From positions 1-5,588 of the forward strand of contig WRKB01000209.1 in assembly GCA_009778295.1 (NCBI GenBank): a DNA stretch of 5,588 nt, in the 5' to 3' direction. A program made the position numbers and the translations under genes. The DNA comes from Betaproteobacteria bacterium (GTDB lineage: Bacteria > Desulfobacterota > Desulfovibrionia > Desulfovibrionales > Desulfovibrionaceae). Shown here piece by piece: positions 1-5,588 of the stretch. The notes under the pieces are model-generated. The model saw only the letters and a list, made by a program, of their open reading frames with translations. It had not been told where the DNA came from and made no database searches. Within the stretch, counting starts at the first letter, position 1. Each line of letters begins with the position of its first letter.

Positions 1-294
1 GCCCCCCACAGGGAAGAAGCGTATCCGCCGCGGTCTGCCCCAGAACAAAATTTCCTCTCCATCGGCAAAGGTGCGAGTGTACTGTGGCACTGCGGCGCAT
101 ACGTGCTGCCGACGATCATGTATCCAGGCGAGCTTCGACAGGAGGAATTCGCGTACTGCCATGTCGCTCACACGCAAAGGAACACTGATACGTATCTGTC
201 CCGACGGCGACAGCACCCGTAGATAGATATTTTTAATCCGCTTGCGGACAAGCTCAATGCTGACGCCGTCCAGACTCAATTCCCGCATATTCAT
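1..294 (-). CDS. YgjP/DUF45-type metallopeptidase, N-terminal part
   Basis: Only the first 98 codons are in the window; the frame is open to the left edge. The protein starts MNMRELSLDGVSIEL and continues with VRKRIKNIYLRVLSPSGQIRISVP (residues 16-39, split by several basic residues), then REFLLSKLAWIHDRR (48-62) and FADGEEILFWGR (76-87). This order, a basic beta-rich start, 'sp.G.irisvPl', a helix with 'K..WI', then 'dGe.i.f.Gr', is the N-terminal pattern of the YgjP/DUF45 (PF01863) family, predicted zinc metallopeptidases related to SprT. The HExxH zinc site would lie beyond the edge, so catalysis cannot be checked. The ATG at 294 overlaps the aroE stop (ATGA) and has no clear Shine-Dalgarno sequence of its own, which points to translational coupling; a second ATG two codons in (288) is an alternative start. 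Family assignment is from pattern recognition only. Confidence 0.72.
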   Translation of the reverse strand, partial: MNMRELSLDGVSIELVRKRIKNIYLRVLSPSGQIRISVPLRVSDMAVREFLLSKLAWIHDRRQHVCAAVPQYTRTFADGEEILFWGRPRRIRFFPVGG

Positions 295-1124
295 CGTACC
301 GTATGGCAGTGCCGTTTGGTCAATTCACGCAGTAGAAGCTTGCGGGCGCCCGCTTCGGGAAATTCCCGGCCCATCCACAGACGGAATTGGGCTTGCGCCT
401 GAGCAATGAACATGGCCAGCCCATCCTGCACCTGCCAGCCGACGGCTTCGGCTTCGGCCAGGAATCGTGTGTTCCGGGGGGTGTAGATCAGATCATAAGC
501 CATGCGCGATTTTGCCCGCCGTCGTGTGAATGCCTCCGGCGGCAGGGGATTTTCCCCTTCGTGTTCACCATGCATGCCGAGCGGCGTGGCGTTAACGAAT
601 AGATCGGCCCCGTATGCGGCCCGATCCTCCCAGTTCGCGCACTGTACCCCAAACTCTTCAGCCAGTTTTTGCGCCCGCTCTTTATGGCGATTGCAGACAG
701 CAATGCTGGACAGACCAAGTTCGCGCAGGCCCGCCAGTACGGCACGGGCAGCACCCCCAGCTCCCAATACCAACACGCTGGCAACATCATTTCCGCGCAA
801 AGGCGCGACAAAGGCTTCCACATCGGTATTATCGCCACACAGCCTGCCGTTGTCCCAATATAAAGTATTGACCGCGCCGACCATGCGGGCGTGCGTCGTC
901 AGGTTGTCCAGCAACGGTATGATTGCTTCTTTGTGGGGGATAGTCACGCTGACGCCCTGAACATTCAAGGTTCGTACCGCGCTGACGAAGTCAGGCATCT
1001 GCCCGGGATGCAACGGCCAAGACAGATATACGCCCGCGATGCCAGCCTGTTTCAAAGCCCAATTGTGCAGTATGGGGCTGAGGCTGTGATCCAACGGATA
1101 CCCGGTAATTCCGTAGAGTTTCAT
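291..1124 (-). CDS. aroE: shikimate dehydrogenase (NADP+)
   Basis: 277 residues, the usual length for AroE, which reduces 3-dehydroshikimate to shikimate with NADPH in the cytosolic shikimate pathway toward aromatic amino acids. Visible motifs in order: YGITGYPLDHSLSP (4-17) with the two substrate-binding serines S14 and S16; VTIPHKE (60-66) with catalytic K65; GAVNTL (83-88) with N86; GDNTD (97-101) with catalytic D101; the glycine-rich dinucleotide loop GAGGAA (121-126); CNRHKERA (144-151), whose N145-R146 matches the NADPH 2'-phosphate clamp; NATPLGM (178-184); YDLIYTP (210-216); and DGLAMFIAQ (234-242) ending in the substrate-contacting glutamine. No key residue is missing. The ATG at 1124 follows an AAGGAG ribosome binding site nine bases upstream, and ribF ends 19 bases before it. 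The stop overlaps the next start by ATGA. Because NADP-clamp and both catalytic residues are present, a quinate/shikimate paralogue is less likely. Confidence 0.96.
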   Translation of the reverse strand: MKLYGITGYPLDHSLSPILHNWALKQAGIAGVYLSWPLHPGQMPDFVSAVRTLNVQGVSVTIPHKEAIIPLLDNLTTHARMVGAVNTLYWDNGRLCGDNTDVEAFVAPLRGNDVASVLVLGAGGAARAVLAGLRELGLSSIAVCNRHKERAQKLAEEFGVQCANWEDRAAYGADLFVNATPLGMHGEHEGENPLPPEAFTRRRAKSRMAYDLIYTPRNTRFLAEAEAVGWQVQDGLAMFIAQAQAQFRLWMGREFPEAGARKLLLRELTKRHCHTVR

Positions 1125-1133
1125 GGAGGAAAT

Positions 1134-1139
1134 CTCCTT
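1134..1139 (-). promoter_or_regulatory. aroE ribosome binding site, possibly masked by a hairpin
   Basis: On the minus strand AAGGAG lies nine bases before the aroE ATG and fixes that start. The spacer contains CCTCC (1129-1125), which can pair with the GGAG of the site across a five-base loop (GGAG-ATTTC-CTCC), or AGGA can pair with TCCT across four bases. Either four-base-pair stem would cover the site. The stem is short, so a regulatory effect is only a possibility. Confidence 0.6.
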
Positions 1140-1143
1140 TTGC

Positions 1144-2082
1144 TTACAAGTGTGCTTCGGACGCCGTCAGTATGGCACGGGCTAGCTCCACGTCTTGGGC
1201 GATGCGCAGGCGCAGTTCTTCGGGGCTGTTAAAACGCTGCTCGTCGCGCAGACGCTGGACAAAGGCAAGTTCGACGTCTTTTCCGTACAAATCGGGATGC
1301 GCATCAAGAATAAAGCTTTCAACAGTGAGTTCGTGCATGCCGAAGGTAGGCTTGACTCCCACATTGGTCACAACGGACCAAAGAGCGTCTTCGGCCAGCA
1401 TCCGGCAGGCGTAGACGCCGCTCTTGGGCAGGATGTTCACAGGCATCGCAAGGTTGGCGGTAGGGAAGCCAAGTTCCGCACCGACCGCGCGACCATGTAT
1501 CACCGAACCGGCAATGCTGTGAAAACGCCCCAAAAGCACGTGTGCTTCCCATACACGCCCGGCACGCAACAGATCTCGTACGCGGGTGGAACTAACGACC
1601 GCATCGCCTACGATAACAGGATCAAGCTGTTCCAGCACAAAACCGTATTTTTTACCGAGGGCGGCCAGCACGGCGGCGTTCCCGGCCCGTTTATTCCCCA
1701 GAGAAAAATCATACCCGACAACGAGTTCTCTGATATTCAGAGGAACAAGCGCCTCGCGCACAAATGCTTCAGGCGAAAGTGCCGCAAGGGCGGGGGTAAA
1801 GGGGAGTTCCAGGCACATATCTATGCCTTGATGCTGCAGAAGGCTGAGGCGTTGTTCACGGCTGACCAGCAAGGGGGGGGCATAAGCGGCTGCGAGTACT
1901 TTCAGCGGATGTGGCCAAAAGCTGACAAGCACGCAGGGCATACGGCGCTCTTTCGCTCTTTGCCGGGTACGGTCGAGCAGACGGCGATGCCCCATATGCA
2001 GGCCATCAAAGTTGCCGATGGTGACAACACTGCCTTCTTGCACAAAGGGGTGGGCTTCTGCGGCTGAATAAACGGTGATCAT
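1144..2082 (-). CDS. ribF: bifunctional riboflavin kinase / FAD synthetase
   Basis: 312 residues from the ATG, typical for bacterial RibF, which phosphorylates riboflavin to FMN and adenylates FMN to FAD. The N-terminal nucleotidyltransferase domain shows GNFDGLHMGH (23-32), SFWPHP (54-59), GYDFSLGNKRAGN (123-135) and SSTRVRDLL (164-172). The C-terminal kinase domain shows GRFHSIAGSVIHG (185-197), LGFPTAN (204-210) that binds MgATP, GVKPTFG (242-248), the candidate catalytic E255 in ESFILD, and DLYGKDVEL (264-272) followed by LRDEQRF. The position before LGFPTAN that is usually Arg (GR.LGFPTAN) is Ala202 here. The start is uncertain: ATG at 2082 and an in-frame TTG at 2091 (three residues longer) both lack a clear ribosome binding site, so coupling to the upstream gene, which stops at 2108, is likely. 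An eight-C run encodes A68-P69-P70. Confidence 0.95.
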   Translation of the reverse strand: MITVYSAAEAHPFVQEGSVVTIGNFDGLHMGHRRLLDRTRQRAKERRMPCVLVSFWPHPLKVLAAAYAPPLLVSREQRLSLLQHQGIDMCLELPFTPALAALSPEAFVREALVPLNIRELVVGYDFSLGNKRAGNAAVLAALGKKYGFVLEQLDPVIVGDAVVSSTRVRDLLRAGRVWEAHVLLGRFHSIAGSVIHGRAVGAELGFPTANLAMPVNILPKSGVYACRMLAEDALWSVVTNVGVKPTFGMHELTVESFILDAHPDLYGKDVELAFVQRLRDEQRFNSPEELRLRIAQDVELARAILTASEAHL

Positions 2083-2107
2083 GCGTGTCAACGGTGACGG
2101 CGCGGGC

Positions 2108-2563
2108 TTATATCATACGCTCAAATATAAAATTATACATCTGGCGGATATCCAGCGCAAGTTTCAATGTGGCGCCTTTACGGGCAGATTCAGGCAGGTG
2201 TAAAAACGACGTCAGATGCCGGCTGACTTCGGAAAAGTCTGTATCACCACGCAAGTTAAGCATTTCCGCATATTGGCGGGAGCGTTCCACAAGCTGTCGC
2301 GCATTTTTGTCGCTTTTGGAATTACTCAGGCAATGTTCCAGATACCCTTCAAAAATCTGCTGGCCATCTCCCGGGAAAGAGCGTGTGAGCGCCAGCCGCC
2401 ACAGGCCGGCAAAAAGCCCCTTGAGCTCCAGCAGCATCTGTCTGCGACGCATGATATGCATGGCGCCGATGCCGAGCTGCCTGAGTTTGGCATTAAAATT
2501 CCAGCTGCTTATAAGCGCCTGGAAGTTTGCGATCACTTCTTCATGCGTATAGACTGGGTTCAT
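2108..2563 (-). CDS. hypothetical protein, all-helical, 151 residues
   Basis: I do not recognise this protein. It has no signal peptide, membrane segment, cysteine cluster or enzyme motif that I can see. It looks cytoplasmic and almost wholly alpha-helical, with helix-like stretches around residues 7-28, 33-60, 67-80, 84-104, 109-121 and 129-149. The middle is basic (IMRRRQMLLELKGLFAGLWR, 37-56) and is followed by SFPGDGQQIFEGYLEHC (62-78), the most distinctive segment. That it is a real gene is supported by its position: the ATG at 2563 overlaps the helicase stop by ATGA, an AGGA site lies nine bases upstream (2576-2573), and it ends 16-25 bases before ribF in the same direction. Co-translation with the helicase suggests, but does not show, a role in RNA metabolism or as a helicase partner. 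It may be a lineage-restricted protein. Confidence 0.82.
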   Translation of the reverse strand: MNPVYTHEEVIANFQALISSWNFNAKLRQLGIGAMHIMRRRQMLLELKGLFAGLWRLALTRSFPGDGQQIFEGYLEHCLSNSKSDKNARQLVERSRQYAEMLNLRGDTDFSEVSRHLTSFLHLPESARKGATLKLALDIRQMYNFIFERMI

Positions 2564-4068
2564 GCGTATTTTTCCTGTTCTCTTGCGCGCCGTCTGCGTC
2601 TTGACCGTTGTTTACGCACGGGGCCGCTTTCCGCCTCCGTCTGCTTCTGAACGCCCTGCGGCCCGGAGGTGGGAACGTGCAGGCTGTCCTGATAAAACGC
2701 ATCAAGCAAAAGAGCCAGAAGCTGACTTTGTTCTTCCCCATCCGCCAGAGTGCGCACCAAAGGAGCAAAACGGGCCAGACGCTCTCTTTCCAATCCCGTG
2801 CTGCGCCGCAGGCGGCTTTCCAGCAAAGTCGTCAGACGCGCGCCGACCACCTGAGTCACAACGTCGTCATCCGGCGTGGGACGTTCGATAAGCGGAATTT
2901 TGTAAAACTGGGCGATACGCCGCAGTTCAAGCTTCTGCATCACATCGACCAAAGATATAACCGTGCCCGCAGCTCCGGCCCGGCCGGTGCGCCCCGCGCG
3001 ATGGATATAGGACTCGCGGTCTTCCGGCGGTTCGTAGAGAACGACATGGGAAAGCTCGGGGATGTCAATGCCGCGCGCGGCCACATCGGTCGCCACCAGG
3101 TAGCGTAGACGCCCTTCCCGTGTTTTTGCCAGTACAGCCTCGCGCCTGGACTGCGACAAGTCGGCGCATAGTTCGTCGGCGTTGTAGCCAAAACCCTGAA
3201 GCACGGCCGTCACATAATGTACATTGGCCTTGGTATTGCAGAAGATAATGGCCGAAGCCGGATTCTCCGTTTCCAGAATGCGCACCAGAGCCCTGTCCTT
3301 ATCCATGGGGCGACATTCGTACAGGATATGTTCGCTTTCCGCCACATGCACCTGCTTGTGCGAAAGCGAGAGCATGGAAGGCTCATGTAGAAATTCGTCC
3401 GCAAGCTTCAACACATGCGGCGGATAAGTGGCGGAAAAAAAGCTGGTAAACACATGCCGTTTGGGCAGGTAGCGCTGCACTTCCTTCATGTCCGGATAAA
3501 AACCGATGGAAAGCATCCGGTCGGCTTCATCCAGCACCAATGCGTTCAACGCATCCAGAGTCATGGTACGCCGCAGCAGATGGTCCAGCACACGCCCGGG
3601 CGTACCTACCACGAGCTGTACGCCCTGACGAAGAGCCTCTATCTGTCTGCCGTAGCCGACGCCGCCGTAGACGGCCATTGCCGAGAGCGCGGTCCCAGCA
3701 GCCAGCGTATTGGCTTCATGCTCCACCTGCAGAGCCAATTCACGGGTGGGAACCAGCACCAGCGCCTGTACGGCGCGCTGTTCAGTCTTGATCCTGCCAA
3801 TCAACGGCAGCAGATACGCGCCTGTTTTGCCGCTGCCGGTACGCGACTGCACCATAAGATCACGCCCGGCCAGAAGGTACGGCAAAGCATATGCCTGCAC
3901 GGGCATAAGCAATGTCCATCCGGCATTGGCGCAGGCTGCACGCAAAGGAAGGGAAAGATCTTCCAACCTAAGAGGAAAGGGGGCGCTTCCCGGCCCGGAC
4001 ACGGACAACTCAGGCGCAGAAACGGCGAGAGCCTCAGCATCCGCATACTGCGTATCGTGGGGGGGCAT
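2560..4068 (-). CDS. DEAD-box ATP-dependent RNA helicase
   Basis: 502 residues with the complete two-domain core of superfamily 2 DEAD-box helicases, which use ATP to unwind or remodel RNA. Motifs in order: Q motif ending MPVQ (Q58); motif I SRTGSGKT (75-82); Ia PTRELA (107-112); GG (135-136); Ib TPGR (156-159); II DEAD (180-183); III SAT (212-214); IV IIFCNTK (274-280); V VATDVAARGID (325-335); VI YIHRAGRTGRAG (354-365). After the core (about 390) comes an acidic-to-helical extension and a strongly basic tail, VRKQRSRRRRRAREQEK (484-500), a common non-specific RNA-binding end. The Q motif is atypical: GWTLLMPVQ lacks the usual Pro and Ser/Thr, and Leu33 replaces the upstream aromatic. The ATG at 4068 is preceded by AAGGA with a six-base spacer. 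It is probably first in the operon. Which named subfamily (RhlE-like or other) cannot be settled, so no symbol is given. Confidence 0.95.
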   Translation of the reverse strand: MPPHDTQYADAEALAVSAPELSVSGPGSAPFPLRLEDLSLPLRAACANAGWTLLMPVQAYALPYLLAGRDLMVQSRTGSGKTGAYLLPLIGRIKTEQRAVQALVLVPTRELALQVEHEANTLAAGTALSAMAVYGGVGYGRQIEALRQGVQLVVGTPGRVLDHLLRRTMTLDALNALVLDEADRMLSIGFYPDMKEVQRYLPKRHVFTSFFSATYPPHVLKLADEFLHEPSMLSLSHKQVHVAESEHILYECRPMDKDRALVRILETENPASAIIFCNTKANVHYVTAVLQGFGYNADELCADLSQSRREAVLAKTREGRLRYLVATDVAARGIDIPELSHVVLYEPPEDRESYIHRAGRTGRAGAAGTVISLVDVMQKLELRRIAQFYKIPLIERPTPDDDVVTQVVGARLTTLLESRLRRSTGLERERLARFAPLVRTLADGEEQSQLLALLLDAFYQDSLHVPTSGPQGVQKQTEAESGPVRKQRSRRRRRAREQEKYA

Positions 4069-4074
4069 GCATCT

Positions 4075-4079
4075 TCCTT
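4075..4079 (-). promoter_or_regulatory. helicase ribosome binding site
   Basis: On the minus strand AAGGA sits six bases before the ATG at 4068 and supports that start. Another ATG four bases further upstream (4072) is out of frame and would be too close to the site. Confidence 0.65.
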
Positions 4080-4259
4080 GTGGATTTTTATCAAAAAGCT
4101 ACAGCCATTATTGATAGCATACAAAGCCCCAAGCCCGCAACGCATGCCATATCAGGCTGCTGTACGGCTATCTGTGCGGATTGAGCTTGCTTTTCCCACG
4201 AAAATTGCGTTTCATGCGGCACGTGCGTTCGCCTTCTATGCGCGCTCACACAGCAGCGT

Positions 4260-4263
4260 GGAG
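4260..4263 (+). promoter_or_regulatory. hisI ribosome binding site, decides the start
   Basis: GGAG followed by a seven-base spacer precedes the ATG at 4271. This site, and the fact that HisI proteins begin close to 'F....GL..AI.QD', select 4271 over upstream in-frame candidates at 4181, 4214 or 4238. Confidence 0.7.
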
Positions 4264-4270
4264 TGGAATC

Positions 4271-4666
4271 ATGAAATTTCCTTTGTCCACCGGCATCAAG
4301 CCGGACTTTACCAAGGGAGGGGGGCTTGTAGCTGCTATCGCTCAAGACGCCGAAACCCGTGAAGTGCTCATGCTCGCCTGGATGAATCAGGAAGCTTGGG
4401 AATGCACCCTGAAAACGGGCGAAGTGTACTATTACAGCCGCAGCCGCAAGTCGCTCTGGCACAAAGGCGGCACCTCCGGGCATGTGCAGAAGCTGAAAGG
4501 CGTCCGCATTGATTGTGACAGCGACGCGCTGGTGCTGCTTATCGAACAGATCGGCGGCGCGGCATGCCACGAAGGTTTCCGTTCCTGTTTTTTCCGCGAA
4601 CTCACGGACGAAGGGGTTACGGTCTGTTGCCCCAAAGTCTTCGATCCCAGGGAGGTCTATAAATGA
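4271..4666 (+). CDS. hisI: phosphoribosyl-AMP cyclohydrolase
   Basis: 131 residues, the size of a stand-alone HisI, which opens the purine ring of phosphoribosyl-AMP to give ProFAR in histidine biosynthesis (cytosolic, zinc and magnesium dependent). Visible signatures: [12 protein letters not shown] (32-43), [13 protein letters not shown] (54-66), and the metal-site segments [10 protein letters not shown] (81-90) and [11 protein letters not shown] (98-108). Cys82, Cys99 and Cys106 match the three zinc-binding cysteines and D81, D83 and D85 the magnesium-binding aspartates of the family. There is no C-terminal HisE (phosphoribosyl-ATP pyrophosphohydrolase) domain, so that step must be encoded elsewhere. 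The start at 4271 was chosen for its ribosome binding site and for family length; the frame extends 30 codons further upstream from a TTG, but that part (rich in Arg and Ser) does not look like HisI. The stop overlaps the hisG start by ATGA. Confidence 0.96.
   Translation: MKFPLSTGIKPDFTKGGGLVAAIAQDAETREVLMLAWMNQEAWECTLKTGEVYYYSRSRKSLWHKGGTSGHVQKLKGVRIDCDSDALVLLIEQIGGAACHEGFRSCFFRELTDEGVTVCCPKVFDPREVYK
4651..4655 (+). promoter_or_regulatory. hisG ribosome binding site inside hisI
   Basis: GGAGG with a seven-base spacer before the hisG ATG at 4663 lies within the last codons of hisI. Together with the ATGA overlap it shows that hisG is translated from the same mRNA, probably coupled to hisI. 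Confidence 0.75.
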
Positions 4667-5541
4667 ATCAGCCTGTTATCAAGCTCGGCGTTCCCAAAGG
4701 TTCGCTCGAAGAAGCCACACTTAGCCTTTTCGAACGCGCGGGCTGGAAAATACGTAAGCACCACCGCAACTATTTTCCGGATATCAACGACCCAGAAATT
4801 GCCGTCTCCCTCTGCCGGGCGCAAGAGATGGGCCGTTATGTGCACGACGGCATCATGGATGCGGGATTAACCGGTCGCGATTGGGTGCTGGAAACTGAAG
4901 CTGACGTGCATGAGGTCTCCGACCTTGTGTATTCCAAATCTTCCAACCGCCCGGCGCGCTGGGTACTCGCCGTAGCGGGCGATTCGCCCTACCACAAAGC
5001 CGAAGACCTCGCGGGCAGGCATATCGCCACGGAATTACAAGGCGTGACCCGCCGCTTTTTCGAAGAGCGCGGCATACAGGTCAAGGTCAGCCATTCCTGG
5101 GGAGCTACGGAAGCCAAAGTGGTCGAGGGACTTGCCGACGGCATTGTGGAAGTAACCGAAACCGGCACCACCATCCGTGCCCACGGTCTGCGCATTCTCT
5201 GCGACGTTATGGTCACCAATACCGTGCTTATCGCCAACAAGACCGCCTGGCAGGACCCGGTCAAGCGCCGCAAAATCGAACAGCTCGATCTGCTATTGCA
5301 GGGCGCTTTACGTGCCGAATCTCTGGTCTGCTTAAAAATGAACGCGCCGGCGGCGCGGCTTGACGAGATTCTTGCCTTGCTTCCGGCTCTTACTTCCCCC
5401 ACAGTTGCATCCTTGCGCGATACCAAGTGGGCTTCCGTAGAAACGGTGGTCAATACTGATCTGGTACGCGATCTGATCCCCCGGCTGCGCACCGCCGGGG
5501 CTGAAGGAATTATCGAATTCGCCCTGAATAAGGTTGTATAG
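4663..5541 (+). CDS. hisG: ATP phosphoribosyltransferase, long form
   Basis: 292 residues. HisG condenses ATP and PRPP to phosphoribosyl-ATP, the committed and feedback-regulated first step of histidine synthesis. N-terminal catalytic domains show [10 protein letters not shown] (8-17), [10 protein letters not shown] (66-75), [17 protein letters not shown] (122-138), [21 protein letters not shown] (143-163, continuing), and the PRPP-binding loop [14 protein letters not shown] (163-176). The C-terminal part (about 220-292), with [29 protein letters not shown] and the ending [12 protein letters not shown], is the ACT-like regulatory domain that binds histidine in long-form HisG. This domain means no HisZ partner should be needed and that the enzyme is probably inhibited by histidine directly. 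It is preceded by a strong GGAGG site and overlaps hisI by four bases. No key segment is missing. Confidence 0.96.
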   Translation: MNQPVIKLGVPKGSLEEATLSLFERAGWKIRKHHRNYFPDINDPEIAVSLCRAQEMGRYVHDGIMDAGLTGRDWVLETEADVHEVSDLVYSKSSNRPARWVLAVAGDSPYHKAEDLAGRHIATELQGVTRRFFEERGIQVKVSHSWGATEAKVVEGLADGIVEVTETGTTIRAHGLRILCDVMVTNTVLIANKTAWQDPVKRRKIEQLDLLLQGALRAESLVCLKMNAPAARLDEILALLPALTSPTVASLRDTKWASVETVVNTDLVRDLIPRLRTAGAEGIIEFALNKVV

Positions 5542-5550
5542 TCAGTATTC

Positions 5551-5588
5551 ATGAGCGTAACAGATTTTCCCCGCGGCCTCGACCAGCC
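5551..5588 (+). CDS. start of a downstream gene, truncated by window edge
   Basis: An ATG nine bases after the hisG stop opens a frame reading MSVTDFPRGLDQ to the window end; the in-frame hisG stop lies just upstream, so this is the first possible ATG. No good ribosome binding site is visible in the short gap, so the call rests on position and on the open frame. The 'FPRGLDQP' opening is reminiscent of the start of TrmN6/YfiC-like methyltransferases (which continue with '.GFRFg.DALLLA'), but twelve residues are far too few to assign a function. Confidence 0.35.
   Translation, partial: MSVTDFPRGLDQ

Larger units (their letters stand above)
4069..4270. promoter_or_regulatory. divergent intergenic region between helicase operon and hisI
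   Basis: About 200 bases separate the two divergent starts, so promoters for both clusters should lie here. No sequence matches sigma-70 boxes well in either direction. AT-richer DNA around 4084-4116 is the most promoter-like part. It holds a spaced inverted repeat, TATCAA (4089-4094) and TTGATA (4111-4116), a possible protein-binding site or weak leader stem for the helicase. GCACGTGC (4219-4226) is a perfect eight-base palindrome in the hisI leader. The frame upstream of hisI is open back to a TTG at 4181 but looks non-coding and holds only two His codons, so no classical his attenuator leader peptide is visible, and no terminator was found. Confidence 0.5.

Noticed and set aside
1195..2067. 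Long plus-strand open frame (290 codons) opposite ribF
   Set aside because: It lies wholly antisense to a clear RibF, has no recognisable motif, no credible ribosome binding site and a composition expected of a shadow frame in GC-rich DNA.
4089..4116. TATCAA/TTGATA inverted repeat as a terminator
   Set aside because: The arms are only six AT-rich base pairs with a 16-base loop and it lies in the helicase leader, so it is at most a weak operator candidate.
4138..4152. Second sigma-54-like string (TGGCATGCGTTGC, minus strand)
   Set aside because: The letters resemble the consensus, but GG and GC are eight bases apart where ten are required.
4181..4270. N-terminal extension of hisI by 30 codons from a TTG
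   Set aside because: The extra segment is not HisI-like, and a good GGAG site sits seven bases before the ATG at 4271, giving the usual protein length.
4181..4270. Histidine attenuator leader upstream of hisI
   Set aside because: Only two His codons occur in the upstream frame, not in a run, and no terminator-type hairpin with a U tract is visible.
3415..4362. Long plus-strand open frame (315 codons) opposite the helicase and running into hisI
   Set aside because: It is antisense to the conserved helicase core, crosses the intergenic region and the start of hisI in a different frame, and shows no family features.
4091..4570. Minus-strand open frame opposite hisI and the intergenic region
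   Set aside because: It is antisense to conserved HisI motifs and has no ribosome binding site or family resemblance.

Overview
The window is a compact, gene-dense piece of bacterial chromosome holding two divergent gene clusters that read away from a roughly 200-base intergenic region (4069-4270). Five genes lie on the minus strand: a DEAD-box RNA helicase, an unrecognised 151-residue protein, RibF, AroE and the N-terminal part of a YgjP/DUF45-type metallopeptidase that runs off the left edge. On the plus strand are hisI, hisG and the first codons of a further gene that runs off the right edge. I see no mobile elements, CRISPR array, tRNA or rRNA, or long non-coding stretch.

The style of the proteins (helicase core with QSRTGSGKT and MPVQ, stand-alone HisI next to a long-form HisG, an unknown small helical protein beside the helicase) and the moderately high GC content suggest a Desulfovibrio-like member of the Desulfovibrionaceae. 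This is recognition from memory, not a database result.

The minus-strand cluster looks like a single transcription unit. Helicase and unknown protein overlap by four bases (ATGA, 2560-2563); unknown protein and ribF are separated by 16-25 bases depending on the ribF start; ribF and aroE are 19 bases apart; aroE and the metallopeptidase again overlap by ATGA (291-294). The cluster mixes RNA metabolism, FMN/FAD synthesis (RibF), the shikimate pathway (AroE) and a protease-like protein, so it looks like a housekeeping superoperon and not one pathway.

The plus-strand cluster encodes two steps of histidine biosynthesis: HisG (first step, ATP phosphoribosyltransferase, long form with the C-terminal regulatory domain) and HisI (phosphoribosyl-AMP cyclohydrolase, third step), translationally coupled by another ATGA overlap (4663-4666). 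No HisE domain is fused to HisI, so the pyrophosphohydrolase must be encoded elsewhere.

Nothing here amounts to a clearly new system. The items most worth a second look are the unrecognised 151-residue protein, the possible hairpin over the aroE ribosome binding site, the C8 and C7 tracts in ribF and at the helicase start, and the divergent Q motif of the helicase.
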